Source: an uncultured bacterium (GTDB lineage: Bacteria > Bacillota > Clostridia > Lachnospirales > Lachnospiraceae). Taken from it: a stretch of 64,000 nt of DNA. Below the pieces are notes generated by a model. The model saw only the letters and a list, made by a program, of their open reading frames with translations, made no database searches and was not told the origin of the DNA. The position numbers and the translations under genes were made by a program. This document shows, one piece after another, positions 51,289-59,471 of the stretch (the stretch's first letter is position 1; every line of letters begins with the position of its first letter). The stretch lies in contig CANSLJ010000017.1 of the NCBI GenBank assembly GCA_947647735.1, positions 1-64,000 on the forward strand. Reading direction: 5' to 3'.

Positions 51289-51963
51289 ATGAAAAAGAAA
51301 TTCGCAAACTGGTGGTATTATCATAAATGGTACGTCGTCTGCGGCGGCATCCTCCTCTGGATCCTGATCGATGTTGTCGGCAGCGCACTCGGGCTCTGGG
51401 AGAAAAAACCGGATTTTGAGATCGCCTACGTGGGAAGCACTGCCCTCCCCGACGACACTGTTGCCGCTCTGGAACAGGGTTTTGCGCAGCTCGGAGGCGA
51501 TTTCAACGGGGACGGAGAAGCTATCGTACAGATAAATCAGTATGTAAACGACTCTCAGGCCGCCGTCCCGGAACTCTCCGCTTACGCCTATACTTCGGAG
51601 GTTGTTCTGATGGGTGACATCTCCTCCTGTGAAAGTTACTTTTTTCTGACCGACGACCCGGAATCTTTACAGAAGAGTTCCCAGATCCTTGCGGCTTCTG
51701 ACGGAAGCTGCCCCGGGGAATCGGATCTCTCAGTGGAAGACAAGGTGGTTCTCTGGAGCGAAACACCTGCTCTTTATGAAATGGAACTGGGTTCCTATTC
51801 TTTCTCCACCGCCGGGACCACAATCTCCGGCAACAGCCAGGAACTGCTCTCCGGACTTTATCTGGGCAGGAGATGTTTTTATACTGACAAAACAGTTGAC
51901 TCTCTTAGTCAGTGCAATGACCTGTGGTATAAGATCACCGGCACCAAAGATGTGCAGAAATGA
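51289..51963 (+). CDS. Single-pass membrane protein with extracytoplasmic domain, unknown function
   Basis: The 224-residue protein has a basic aromatic N-terminus (MKKKFANWWYYHKWYVV), one transmembrane helix (about 15-35) and an exported alpha/beta domain of about 185 residues. The start at ATG 51289 has AGGAGG eight bases upstream and lies two bases after the lacI stop. Its stop overlaps or abuts the next gene. Such a protein next to a DUF624/YesL-like membrane protein in sugar loci suggests a role in transport or assembly, but the function is unknown. Confidence 0.7.
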   Translation: MKKKFANWWYYHKWYVVCGGILLWILIDVVGSALGLWEKKPDFEIAYVGSTALPDDTVAALEQGFAQLGGDFNGDGEAIVQINQYVNDSQAAVPELSAYAYTSEVVLMGDISSCESYFFLTDDPESLQKSSQILAASDGSCPGESDLSVEDKVVLWSETPALYEMELGSYSFSTAGTTISGNSQELLSGLYLGRRCFYTDKTVDSLSQCNDLWYKITGTKDVQK

Positions 51964-51971
51964 GGTTTACT

Positions 51972-52814
51972 ATGAATTTATTCCGTATTGATACCAGACC
52001 GGGAACCGGGAAGCGGCTTACCGGCCATGAACGCTACCGCGAATTGCTGGGGCGGGATCTTTTCCGTTTCCTTGTGACAAACCTGCTGACGCTTCTGGGC
52101 TTTCTCCCGCTGATCGCAGGTGTCGCCTTCGCTATCCTTTCCTCCAGTATTTTGGTTCTGATTCCCGCCTGCATCATCGGCGGCATGTTTGCAGGTCCTG
52201 CGATCGCCTGTATGCATGATACGATACTGAGGAGCCTGAGGGATGCGCCCGGCAGCCTCAGCCAGAATTACAGGCGCGCCCTGAAACAGAACTGGCGTCA
52301 GGCGCTTGTTCCCGGCATTGTCTTTTCTCTGATGCTCGGACTTTACGCTTTTATGATCATGCTGATCTGGTGGGCAGACACCCCGCCGGGCTGGGGCACA
52401 GTTGCCCTCTTAGCTTTCGGCATGCTGCTCTTTTTCATGTTTTTTACCATATACTGGCAGCTTCTCGTACTTTTTGACCAGCCCCAGAAGCAGCGTATCA
52501 TGAACTGCCTGCTGTTTATCATCCGGTCCTTCTGGAAAGTATTCCGTGTTTCCATTCTCCAGATCCTGTACTGGGCTGTGCTGATCCTTTTCATGCCGCT
52601 GTCCCTTATCCTGCTTCCCTTTACCGGCATCTGGTTTATTCTGTTTTCGATGGATTTCAAACTGTACGACACGATGAATGAGGTGTTTAAGATCGAGAGG
52701 CAGATCGCGGAAGCTTTTCCGGAGCAGGAAGTTATCTATGAAGATGACGAAGCGTGGCTTAGAAGGAAGCAGGAGGAGATGAGAAACCCGCAGAAAAAAG
52801 AGAGTTCTTTTTGA
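51972..52814 (+). CDS. YesL/DUF624-like multi-pass membrane protein
   Basis: The 280-residue protein has about six hydrophobic helices, with RLTGHERYRELLGRDLFRFLVTNLLTLLGFLPLI at the start and SQNYRRALKQNWRQALVPGIVFSLMLGL in the middle. The latter matches the pattern of the YesL (DUF624) family often found with YesMN and sugar ABC systems. The start at ATG 51972 has GAGG seven bases upstream; an ATG at 51960 overlaps the previous stop but is less well placed. It is followed without a gap by the remnant at 52783-53415. Its role in sugar uptake is inferred only from recurrent context. Confidence 0.78.
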   Translation: MNLFRIDTRPGTGKRLTGHERYRELLGRDLFRFLVTNLLTLLGFLPLIAGVAFAILSSSILVLIPACIIGGMFAGPAIACMHDTILRSLRDAPGSLSQNYRRALKQNWRQALVPGIVFSLMLGLYAFMIMLIWWADTPPGWGTVALLAFGMLLFFMFFTIYWQLLVLFDQPQKQRIMNCLLFIIRSFWKVFRVSILQILYWAVLILFMPLSLILLPFTGIWFILFSMDFKLYDTMNEVFKIERQIAEAFPEQEVIYEDDEAWLRRKQEEMRNPQKKESSF

Positions 52815-53415
52815 TCCCCTGACTTATGCGGAGGCATACAGCGACATCAAGGCAGCATTCGGCTATGATATTCCTGCCATCATCAATCATTATGTAAACT
52901 GCGGCGTTACAGAAAACCGTACCATGGGAACTTCCCACGGCTATGCAGATATTGCAGCGGCGGAAAGCGCCGGCTTGCAACAGTATTACATTCCGAGGCA
53001 GGGTGATGCTGTTACAGCGATCAATATCGCGAGCGTTGGCTATACAAACGATAACGCAGGAAGCACTTATTCCGGCAGTAACAGCACAGACGCTGCCGGC
53101 AGCAACTATACCGCCGGTTCTTCAGCCGCCTACAACAATGCTGCTGCCGCAGCGATCGGCAGCGCGGCAGACCACTGGCAGTATCATCACACAACTTCCA
53201 TTTATCACAATGATGGTAAAACTTTATGGCGTGTGGAATATTATGATGAGAATAATAATCTGAAGGAATATTCTTCCGTGACCAATGTGGATCTCGAAAC
53301 AAACTCTTATACGGAAAATATATATTCCTATGATGAGGAGAATGGAAAAGAAGTTCTGGAACGTACAGATACTTATGTAAATGGGAAGTTGCAGTCTTCC
53401 ATTTCCGGAAGTTGA
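52783..53415 (+). pseudogene. 5'-truncated remnant of a secreted repeat-containing surface protein
   Basis: A frame with no start codon or SD is open from just after a TGA at 52780. From about 52807 it reads FDPLTYAEAYSDIKAAFGYD and INHYVNCGVTENR, the FDPxxYAxxYxDLxxAFGxD-HYxxxGxxEGR repeat found at the ends of many Lachnospiraceae exported proteins. A Ser/Thr/Ala/Asn-rich linker and a TEN-like beta region follow. The first internal ATG is at 52924. The coding similarity begins exactly where the YesL-like gene ends (TGA at 52812), which suggests a deletion that removed the 5' part of the surface protein gene. If translated from 52924, 163 residues would result without a signal peptide. Confidence 0.65.
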
Positions 53416-53424
53416 CATAACTTA

Positions 53425-53661
53425 TTATATCTTTAAAAATTGAATGATCTTATCATAATTTTCAGGTTTATGGGGAAAGGTACAGGCGCTGCAGTCTTTT
53501 ACCTTTCCCCCTTTCCTTTCTATATATCGAGGCTCTCCCGGACAGCTTTCCCTCAGATACAGCGGACAGTAACAAAATAAACAGTTAAAATCCCCCGACT
53601 CTCTGTGGCAGGGAAAATATTCACATGCTCTGTTTTCAAAAAAACGATAGGAATTTTCCAT
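53425..53661 (-). CDS. Small cysteine-rich metal-binding-type protein
   Basis: The 78-residue protein contains seven or more cysteines arranged as CEYFPCH, CLFCYCPLY, CPG and CSACTFPH, matching the Cys-rich small domain also found attached to the cobinamide amidohydrolase CbiZ. It probably binds zinc or an iron-sulfur cluster. The start at ATG 53661 has an AGGT six bases before it; an ATG at 53667 is too close. It follows ldh by 27 bases on the same strand and is likely co-transcribed. Function unknown. Confidence 0.8.
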   Translation of the reverse strand: MENSYRFFENRACEYFPCHRESGDFNCLFCYCPLYLRESCPGEPRYIERKGGKVKDCSACTFPHKPENYDKIIQFLKI

Positions 53662-53688
53662 GATCATACCTGCCGGTTTCGTTTCCGT

Positions 53689-54663
53689 TCAAAACCCTTC
53701 CTGCTTCTGAATCTCCTTCAATACTTGCGCGGAATTCCAGAGGCGTTTCTGCTCCTCATCGTCCAGCGAAACCGGAACCACATGCTCCACGCCGTTTTCG
53801 CCTACGATCGCGGGCATGCTCAGCACTACATCCGTCAGGCCATACTCTCCGTGCATCATGCTGGAGATCGGCAGTACCGATTTCTCATCCCGGATGATCG
53901 CCTCACAGATCCGCTTCACAGCCATCGCAATACCGTAATAGGTCGCCCGTTTCCGTTCAATGATCTCGTATGCGCTGTTTTTCACCCGCTCCGCAATCTC
54001 TTCTGTGGCTTCCTTCAGCTGTTTGCCGCTGTCGATATCGTTTCTGATCTTACAGAACTCTTTCAGGGGCACCCCCGAAACGTTGGCGCTGCTCCATGCC
54101 GCAATCTCGCTGTCACCGTGCTCTCCCACGATAAAAGCGTGAACACCCCTGCTGTCCACCTCCAGAAATTCACCCAGTTCGTATTTCAGCCTTGCGGTAT
54201 CCAGTACCGTTCCCGAACCGATCACCCTGTTTTCCGGCAGTCCGCTGATCTTCAGCGCCGCATAGGTTAAGATATCCACCGGATTGGATACGATCATGAT
54301 GATCCCTGTTTTGTTATATTTCGTAACCTCCGGCATGATACTCTTTAAAATGCCCACATTTTTATGCACCAGATCCAGCCTTGTCTCCCCCGGCTTCTGA
54401 TTTGCTCCCGCTGTGATGATAACGATCGCCGCATCCGCAATATCCTCATAAACGCCTGCCCATATTTTCATCGGGCGGGCAAAGGAAATGCCGTGGCCGA
54501 TATCCAGCGCTTCGCCCTCCGCTTTTTTCATATCCACATCGATCAGCACCATCTCGGAAAACAGCCCGCTCTGCATTAAAGCAAACGCTATCGAAGAGCC
54601 CACAAACCCGCAGCCTATGACCGCCACTTTCCTGCTGTCCACATAATGTACCTTACCGCTCAT
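53689..54663 (-). CDS. ldh: L-lactate dehydrogenase
   Basis: It reduces pyruvate to L-lactate with NADH, ending sugar fermentation. The 324-residue protein has the Rossmann motif KVAVIGCGFVGSSIAFALMQ, the NPVDILTYAALKISG segment, the substrate Arg in GTVLDTARLKYELGEFLEV and the catalytic His in IVGEHGDSEIAAWS. The Arg-Leu-Lys region and overall length favour Ldh over malate dehydrogenase. AAGGAAGG precedes the ATG. Allosteric activation by fructose 1,6-bisphosphate is usual in this group but not provable here. Confidence 0.95.
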   Translation of the reverse strand: MSGKVHYVDSRKVAVIGCGFVGSSIAFALMQSGLFSEMVLIDVDMKKAEGEALDIGHGISFARPMKIWAGVYEDIADAAIVIITAGANQKPGETRLDLVHKNVGILKSIMPEVTKYNKTGIIMIVSNPVDILTYAALKISGLPENRVIGSGTVLDTARLKYELGEFLEVDSRGVHAFIVGEHGDSEIAAWSSANVSGVPLKEFCKIRNDIDSGKQLKEATEEIAERVKNSAYEIIERKRATYYGIAMAVKRICEAIIRDEKSVLPISSMMHGEYGLTDVVLSMPAIVGENGVEHVVPVSLDDEEQKRLWNSAQVLKEIQKQEGF

Positions 54664-54747
54664 AAAAATTCCTTCCTTTCCTGCCGTACAGTCATCCGTC
54701 TTTTTTACTATAATATAGTATAACAGATCACGCTGAAAGAATACCTG

Positions 54748-55518
54748 TCACTGCAAATATTTTTGAATCAATAATTCATGGATCACGGGATTTCCGCACA
54801 CCACACTGCTCTTCATCGCATTGCCAAGCTCGTTTCCATCATAATCCGTAGCTCTGCCGCCTGCCTCCGCCACCAGAAGCCTTCCTGCCGCATAGTCCCA
54901 GATACTCAGTTTCCGCTCAAAAAATCCATCTATCCTCCCCGCCGCTGTCTCCGCCATGTCGATCGCCGCGGAACCGCTTCTCCGGATATCCTGAGAATCC
55001 ATGAAAACCCTGTAAATATTCCGGAAACTATCCTCCCCGTATTTTTCTTTCTCATAGGGAGACGTTCCAAACGCAAACATGCACTCATCCATGCTCTCAG
55101 CTCCGCTGACATGGATCTGCCGCCCGTTTAAATATGCCCCTTTTCCTTTTTCCGCATAGAACAACTCATCCGTGTAAGGTTGATAAACGATCCCCAGAAC
55201 TGTCTGCCCGTTTTCCATAAGTGCCAGCGAAATACTGCTCCTTTTGTAATCATGAATCAGATTGGTCGTCCCGTCCACCGGATCCAACACCCACACCAGA
55301 CCGGAAAGATCAATCTCGTCATTATTTTTTTCCTCTCCCAGAAACTGTATTTCCGGATACTTCTCCTGCAACGCCTTCTGAATAAAGTTTTGCACCGCTT
55401 TATCCACTTCTGTCACATAGTCCGATGCCCCCTTGACTGTGATATGCGTTGCTGCTTCCCGGTTTTTTAAAAACTGTCCTGCTTCCAGAATGATATTTTT
55501 GATCTCTGTTAATTCCAT
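54748..55518 (-). CDS. Inositol monophosphatase family protein
   Basis: A Mg-dependent sugar or inositol phosphatase. The 256-residue protein has the metal-site motifs EKYPEIQFLGEEKN (Glu-Glu), WVLDPVDGTTNLIHDYKRSS (DPxDGTxN, near residue 85) and IWDYAAGRLLVAEAGGRATD (WDxAAG). The substrate could be inositol 1-phosphate, 3'-phosphoadenosine 5'-phosphate or another sugar phosphate. GAGAGGAG precedes the ATG. It is upstream of ldh but separated by 84 bases. Confidence 0.92.
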   Translation of the reverse strand: MELTEIKNIILEAGQFLKNREAATHITVKGASDYVTEVDKAVQNFIQKALQEKYPEIQFLGEEKNNDEIDLSGLVWVLDPVDGTTNLIHDYKRSSISLALMENGQTVLGIVYQPYTDELFYAEKGKGAYLNGRQIHVSGAESMDECMFAFGTSPYEKEKYGEDSFRNIYRVFMDSQDIRRSGSAAIDMAETAAGRIDGFFERKLSIWDYAAGRLLVAEAGGRATDYDGNELGNAMKSSVVCGNPVIHELLIQKYLQ

Positions 55519-55589
55519 GCTGCCTCTCCTCTCAGATCTCGTTTTCCTCTCGTAATCTCTACTACGAAATCTTTTATCACATTATTTCC

Positions 55590-55633
55590 AAAAAACTCCC
55601 GGCATAGGATGGTCACATATCCTACGCCGAGAA
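55590..55633 (-). terminator. Terminator of the Rpn-type nuclease gene
   Basis: On the minus strand CGGCGTAGGAT, a short loop and ATCCTATGCCG with GGGAGTTTTTTGG after. It begins 17 bases past the stop codon. Confidence 0.85.
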
Positions 55634-55649
55634 TCTTCTTCTTTTTTAT

Positions 55650-56573
55650 CTATTCTTTACTGTTTATGGTTTCTTTCGCCCTGTCATATTCCTCTACTCT
55701 ACACCCCAATACCTCACAGGCTTCCGGCAGATCAATATGAAGCTTCCGCATAATTGACTCTACATGCTTTATCAGTATTTCAGCTTCTGCCCCCGCACGG
55801 CCTTCTGCACGTCCTTCCATACGACCTTCTTCACGACCTATTATACGCCCTTCTTCACGTCCTTCCTCCAGTCCGTCACGCCTTCCATCTTCCCGCGCCT
55901 CTGCATAAATCAATCGCTCCTTCATATACTCCAGCCTCCACTTTTCATTTTGCCTGGCTTTTTCCACAGCCTCATCCAATTCTTTTGTCAATCCACTGGT
56001 CACCGATCTGCTCTCCAGATAATCCAGCAGCATCTCCGTTTCCGGGCCCACATCTTTTTTGTCACCCTTCGTATTGAAAAATATTTTCGTCGCTCCGTCA
56101 TCCAGTTTCAATCCCGGCACCTCCCGACACACATTCTCAAATGTGTAACGGCTCCGATTCTGCCCGAACGGATCGAATGTACAGATAAAAATAACATAGC
56201 TGTCCGGCAGATCCTGATACGCTCCACCGCTCTCCAATATATCCAGATCTATCATTCCCAGATAATAGCGGCTTCTTCTCGGAAGATTTTCCTCATCCTC
56301 CTTTTTATGACGCTGCTGCATCTCCGCATCATACACCGTCCTATCCGCATCCTGCACATAGATATCCAGACGCACTTTCTTCCTGTCCCCGGACAGTTCA
56401 ATTTCCTTTTGCTTCTCCAGCCTTGTAATACCCTCTATCGGCATTTCCAGCAAAGCCTCCAGCGTCTTTTTGCATAACTCCCTGTTCTGCATAACCTTCC
56501 CGAACATAAAATCATCTTTCAGTTCGAGTTCCTCGTAGTTCTTTTTCCGATAATTCTTTAAATCGGTTCCCAT
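55650..56573 (-). CDS. Rpn/PD-(D/E)XK family nuclease (transposase-like)
   Basis: The 307-residue protein is of the Rpn or PDDEXK-2 family, recombination-promoting nucleases that often resemble orphan transposases. The N-terminus ELKDDFMFGKVMQNRELCKK is diagnostic, and the nuclease core shows GDRKKVRLDIYVQDADRTVYDAEMQQ (Asp and Glu-x-Gln). The C-terminal third is a degenerate Gly-Arg-Glu repeat (units such as GREEGRMEGR, about DNA 55785-55900) and a short helical tail. GAAAGGAG precedes the ATG. It is a single-gene unit with its own terminator. Confidence 0.9.
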   Translation of the reverse strand: MGTDLKNYRKKNYEELELKDDFMFGKVMQNRELCKKTLEALLEMPIEGITRLEKQKEIELSGDRKKVRLDIYVQDADRTVYDAEMQQRHKKEDEENLPRRSRYYLGMIDLDILESGGAYQDLPDSYVIFICTFDPFGQNRSRYTFENVCREVPGLKLDDGATKIFFNTKGDKKDVGPETEMLLDYLESRSVTSGLTKELDEAVEKARQNEKWRLEYMKERLIYAEAREDGRRDGLEEGREEGRIIGREEGRMEGRAEGRAGAEAEILIKHVESIMRKLHIDLPEACEVLGCRVEEYDRAKETINSKE

Positions 56574-56843
56574 ATTCAGTTCTCCTTTCGTTTTGCAGGA
56601 GTTCCCGAAATGGTAATATCTTCCTCAAAACCCCTGCTTTTTTAATTGATAAGCATGGATTTCCTAGAAATTTCAGATAGGATACAGATATGATTGAAAA
56701 CTCAGAAACATGCTTTCCATCACCATACCATTTTATATAGCGATTTGCAAGATATTCTACTTCATTTTTTCCCTTCTTTAAAACCCCTAAGCTGCCGTTC
56801 TCTCTGAGCCGGCTCTTTGGATCATGTGTAAACAGTAACATCC
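56574..56843. other. AT-rich gap between the Rpn-type gene and azlD
   Basis: The 270 bases are AT-richer than both neighbours. One minus-strand frame stays open but has no SD or plausible start of its own and is read out of frame from azlD. The sequence probably holds the promoter of the nuclease gene; no confident hexamers or terminator for azlCD were found. Confidence 0.35.
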
Positions 56844-57149
56844 CTAAAACAACAACTCCACTCCATACACCACAACACACGCCCCGATCGCCACCCGGAA
56901 CAGATTCCCGTCCACGTAAGCGATCACCAGCGCCGCCACAAATCCTGCCCACGCCGAGATCCGGCTCCCGGTGGCGCCAAGGATCGCCGGAAATGTCATC
57001 ACCGCCAGCGTCACGTAGGGCACATAATATAAGAAGGAACGGATAAAAGGACTTTTGATGTCCTTTCTTATCAGCGTCATAGGCAGTGCCCGGATCGCAT
57101 ACAGCGTAACTGCCGCCACAAGCAGATAAAGATATACATTCTGTGTCAT
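56844..57149 (-). CDS. AzlD-like branched-chain amino acid transport protein
   Basis: The 101-residue membrane protein with about four helices (YLYLLVAAVTLYAIRALPMTL, FIRSFLYYVPYVTLAVMTFP, ISAWAGFVAALVIAYV) forms the small subunit of the AzlCD exporter of branched-chain amino acids. The ATG at 57149 overlaps the azlC stop (ATGA), so the two are translationally coupled. The open frame extends further upstream but within azlC. Confidence 0.9.
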   Translation of the reverse strand: MTQNVYLYLLVAAVTLYAIRALPMTLIRKDIKSPFIRSFLYYVPYVTLAVMTFPAILGATGSRISAWAGFVAALVIAYVDGNLFRVAIGACVVVYGVELLF

Positions 57150-57889
57150 CTCCCCGTCTCTCCTTCCTGCATACTTTCCTCCTCCCGCACCGGAAATCTC
57201 CACGCCGCAAAACCCGCTATCACAACGGTCAATATAATGATCTTAAACCCTTCCGATATCTCCCGGATACCCGGCAGAATGGAAAACAGCCAGCTTGCCA
57301 GCATGGAGACAATAATGATCCCGCAGATGATCCTGCTCTTTTTTGCCGGCGGAATGATGATCGCGATAAACATACCGTAAAGCGCAACACCGAGCGCCCG
57401 CCCGAGCCGATCCGGCAGAGCCGCACCGAGCAGCGCGCCGAGAAATGTCCCTGCCGTCCAACCCGGTCCTGCCACAGCGGCAGCCCCATAGTTGTAAAAA
57501 GGATTCAGCTTCCCCTCCACCGCCGAAGCAATGCCGAATATCTCATCTGTGATATAATGGGAGACCGCCATCCGGTGCCCCATCTTCATCCCGCTTCCGG
57601 CTTTCTGAGACAGCGCGCAGGACATCAGCAGATACCGCAGATTTACGATCAGCGTCGTCATCACCATCTCCAGATAGCCTGTCCCCGATGCGATCACTGT
57701 CATCGCCGCATACTGCCCCGCCGAAGCGTGAAGCAGCATCGAGGAGACCGCCGCCTGAACCGGCGTCATTCCTATATTTTTCGCCGTGATGCCCAGCGTA
57801 AACGCCACCGCGAAATACCCCATCGCGATGGGCACGCCGTCACGGAGCCCCTTTTTAAACCAGAATCCGTCTCCCTTTTGTGTCTCCAT
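57146..57889 (-). CDS. AzlC-like branched-chain amino acid permease
   Basis: The large AzlCD subunit. The 247-residue membrane protein has KKGLRDGVPIAMGYFAVAFTLG and VQAAVSSMLLHASAGQYAAM near the N-terminus, HYITDEIFGIASAVEG, and about six helices. The start at ATG 57889 lies eight bases after the MATE gene stop. The SD is poor: GGAG is one base away and GAGAGG about 12. The frame extends 32 codons further without better support. It is likely co-transcribed with the MATE gene upstream. Confidence 0.9.
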   Translation of the reverse strand: METQKGDGFWFKKGLRDGVPIAMGYFAVAFTLGITAKNIGMTPVQAAVSSMLLHASAGQYAAMTVIASGTGYLEMVMTTLIVNLRYLLMSCALSQKAGSGMKMGHRMAVSHYITDEIFGIASAVEGKLNPFYNYGAAAVAGPGWTAGTFLGALLGAALPDRLGRALGVALYGMFIAIIIPPAKKSRIICGIIIVSMLASWLFSILPGIREISEGFKIIILTVVIAGFAAWRFPVREEESMQEGETGR

Positions 57890-57897
57890 ACTCCACT

Positions 57898-59253
57898 TTA
57901 TCCTCTCTCTTCCTTCCCCGTGGAAACCCTCATCCACTTCCCTGTCCGATATTCCGCAAAGGAGATCAGATAATTGGCGATCCATCCGATCGGCACCACG
58001 ATCCAGACCACCGCCACGCCGAACCTCGGCGCAAAGATCATCGACGCGAATACACGGATACCAAGATTAACCATATTTGCCACCGTGAACATCACCATAT
58101 CCCCGGCGCCGCGCAGAAGCCCGTCTGTGATCATCTTCATCCCGATAAATACAAAAAACCACCCGATAAACTGCAGGTAACCCGCCCCTGTCTGATAAGC
58201 CGCGGCAGAAGCATCCTCCCCCAAAAACATCAGTACAAGCGGCCTGTAAGTCAGTTCCACGATCAGGCACAGGATCACCGCAAACGCCGCCACAATGCCA
58301 TAGCCTGTGCGATATCCCTGTTTTACCCGGTCCAGCCTCCCCGCGCCGATATTCTGCGCCGTATAGGAACTCATCACATTCCCCATAGCCGACATGGGCA
58401 CGATACAGATACTCTCCACCCGCATCGTAGCCGAAAAGCCCGCCAGCACCTGTGCGCCGAAGCTGTTGACAACGGACTGCACCAGCATCATACCGATAGA
58501 GATCGTGGACTGCTGTAAAATGGACGGAAGCGCCACCCGCGCCATGCTGATAAACTCCTCCTTATCAAACAGCGCAAACTTTTCCTCAACCTTATAGCTC
58601 CTCAACTCCCTCAGCAATATCGCAAAAGAGAGCACCGCCGAGATCCCCTGTGCGATCAGCGTCGCCCATGCCACGCCTGATACGCCCATTGTCAGTTCCT
58701 TTACAAAGAAGACATCCAGCACAATATTGAACAGCGATGAAAAGATCAGCAGATAGAGCGGGATCTGGGAACGCCCCAGCGCATTGAACATCGCCGACAA
58801 AATATTATACATAAACAAAAAAGGCAGTCCCAGAAAATAGATGTTCAGATAAACCGTAGCATCCCCCAGCACATTGGCAGGCGTATTCAGCGCCACCATG
58901 ATCTGTTTCCCAAGTAAAAGCCCCACTCCGCCCAACACAAGGCTTGTCACCAGGAATACTGTCAGCGCCGTGCGGATCGACAACATCATCTTTCTATAGT
59001 CCCGGGCACCAAAATAACGGCTTGTGATAACGGAAGCACCCACGCCTCCGCCGATAGCGATCGAGATAAACACCGTAGTCAGCGCATAGGAAGCCCCCAC
59101 CGCCGCCAGTGCATTCTCCCCCACAAATCTGCCCACCACAACGGAATCCACCATCGTATAAAACTGCTGGAACAAATTGCCGATGATCATCGGCATCGCA
59201 AACAGAAGAAGCGCCTTCCAGGGCTTTTCTGTGATCAGATATTCTTTTTTCAT
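57898..59253 (-). CDS. MATE-family multidrug/sodium efflux transporter
   Basis: The 451-residue protein has twelve membrane helices in two related halves. The N-terminus KPWKALLLFAMPMIIGNLFQQFYTMVDSVVVGRFVGENALAAVGA is typical of the DinF/NorM-like clostridial branch. The start at ATG 59253 has AGGGG about 9 bases upstream. It is the first gene of a unit with azlCD, so export of drugs or metabolites and of amino acids may be co-regulated. A perfect palindrome at 59300-59318 is a candidate operator. Confidence 0.94.
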   Translation of the reverse strand: MKKEYLITEKPWKALLLFAMPMIIGNLFQQFYTMVDSVVVGRFVGENALAAVGASYALTTVFISIAIGGGVGASVITSRYFGARDYRKMMLSIRTALTVFLVTSLVLGGVGLLLGKQIMVALNTPANVLGDATVYLNIYFLGLPFLFMYNILSAMFNALGRSQIPLYLLIFSSLFNIVLDVFFVKELTMGVSGVAWATLIAQGISAVLSFAILLRELRSYKVEEKFALFDKEEFISMARVALPSILQQSTISIGMMLVQSVVNSFGAQVLAGFSATMRVESICIVPMSAMGNVMSSYTAQNIGAGRLDRVKQGYRTGYGIVAAFAVILCLIVELTYRPLVLMFLGEDASAAAYQTGAGYLQFIGWFFVFIGMKMITDGLLRGAGDMVMFTVANMVNLGIRVFASMIFAPRFGVAVVWIVVPIGWIANYLISFAEYRTGKWMRVSTGKEERG

Positions 59254-59299
59254 AACATGCCGCCCCTTTCCACCCACATCTCATACAATCTTATCTTCT

Positions 59300-59318
59300 C
59301 ATATACCGCCGGTATATG
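59300..59318 (-). promoter_or_regulatory. Perfect 19-bp palindrome upstream of the MATE gene
   Basis: CATATACCG-C-CGGTATATG, 47 to 65 bases upstream of the MATE start codon. Its size and symmetry suit an operator for a TetR- or MarR-type repressor; no such gene is in the window. Confidence 0.45.
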
Positions 59319-59355
59319 GATCTTCTCAAAATCGCATCCTCTCTATTGTATACGC

Positions 59356-59410
59356 ACCTGTTCAAAAAGGCAATGCTATTTTACCTGTTAAACTTCCATT
59401 CTTACCTCTT
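59356..59410 (+). promoter_or_regulatory. Direct repeats upstream of the LytTR gene promoter
   Basis: ACCTGTT at 59356-59362 and 59383-59389 and ACCTCTT at 59404-59410, the last two starting 21 bp apart. LytTR proteins typically bind two direct repeats 21 bp apart upstream of a promoter. It ends 12 bases before the -35 box. Confidence 0.4.
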
Positions 59411-59422
59411 GCGCAAAAACTG

Positions 59423-59450
59423 TTTACACTTTTCTTTTTTCCGCTATACT
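59423..59450 (+). promoter_or_regulatory. Sigma-A promoter of the LytTR / LiaF-like operon
   Basis: TTTACA (59423-59428), a 16-base spacer and TATACT (59445-59450), 21 bases before the ATG at 59472. Confidence 0.7.
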
Positions 59451-59471
59451 GAACATATACGGAGAAACATT

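Noticed and set aside
44849..52814. A PTS-type sucrose system with ScrB
   Set aside because: No EII genes are present. The GH32 gene is in an ABC transporter operon, so the sucrose-6-phosphate hydrolase label is not favoured.
56512..57210. 232-codon minus-strand frame overlapping azlD
   Set aside because: It is out of frame with azlD, has no SD, and its second half covers the AT-rich gap. AzlD membrane helices in the other frame explain the first half.
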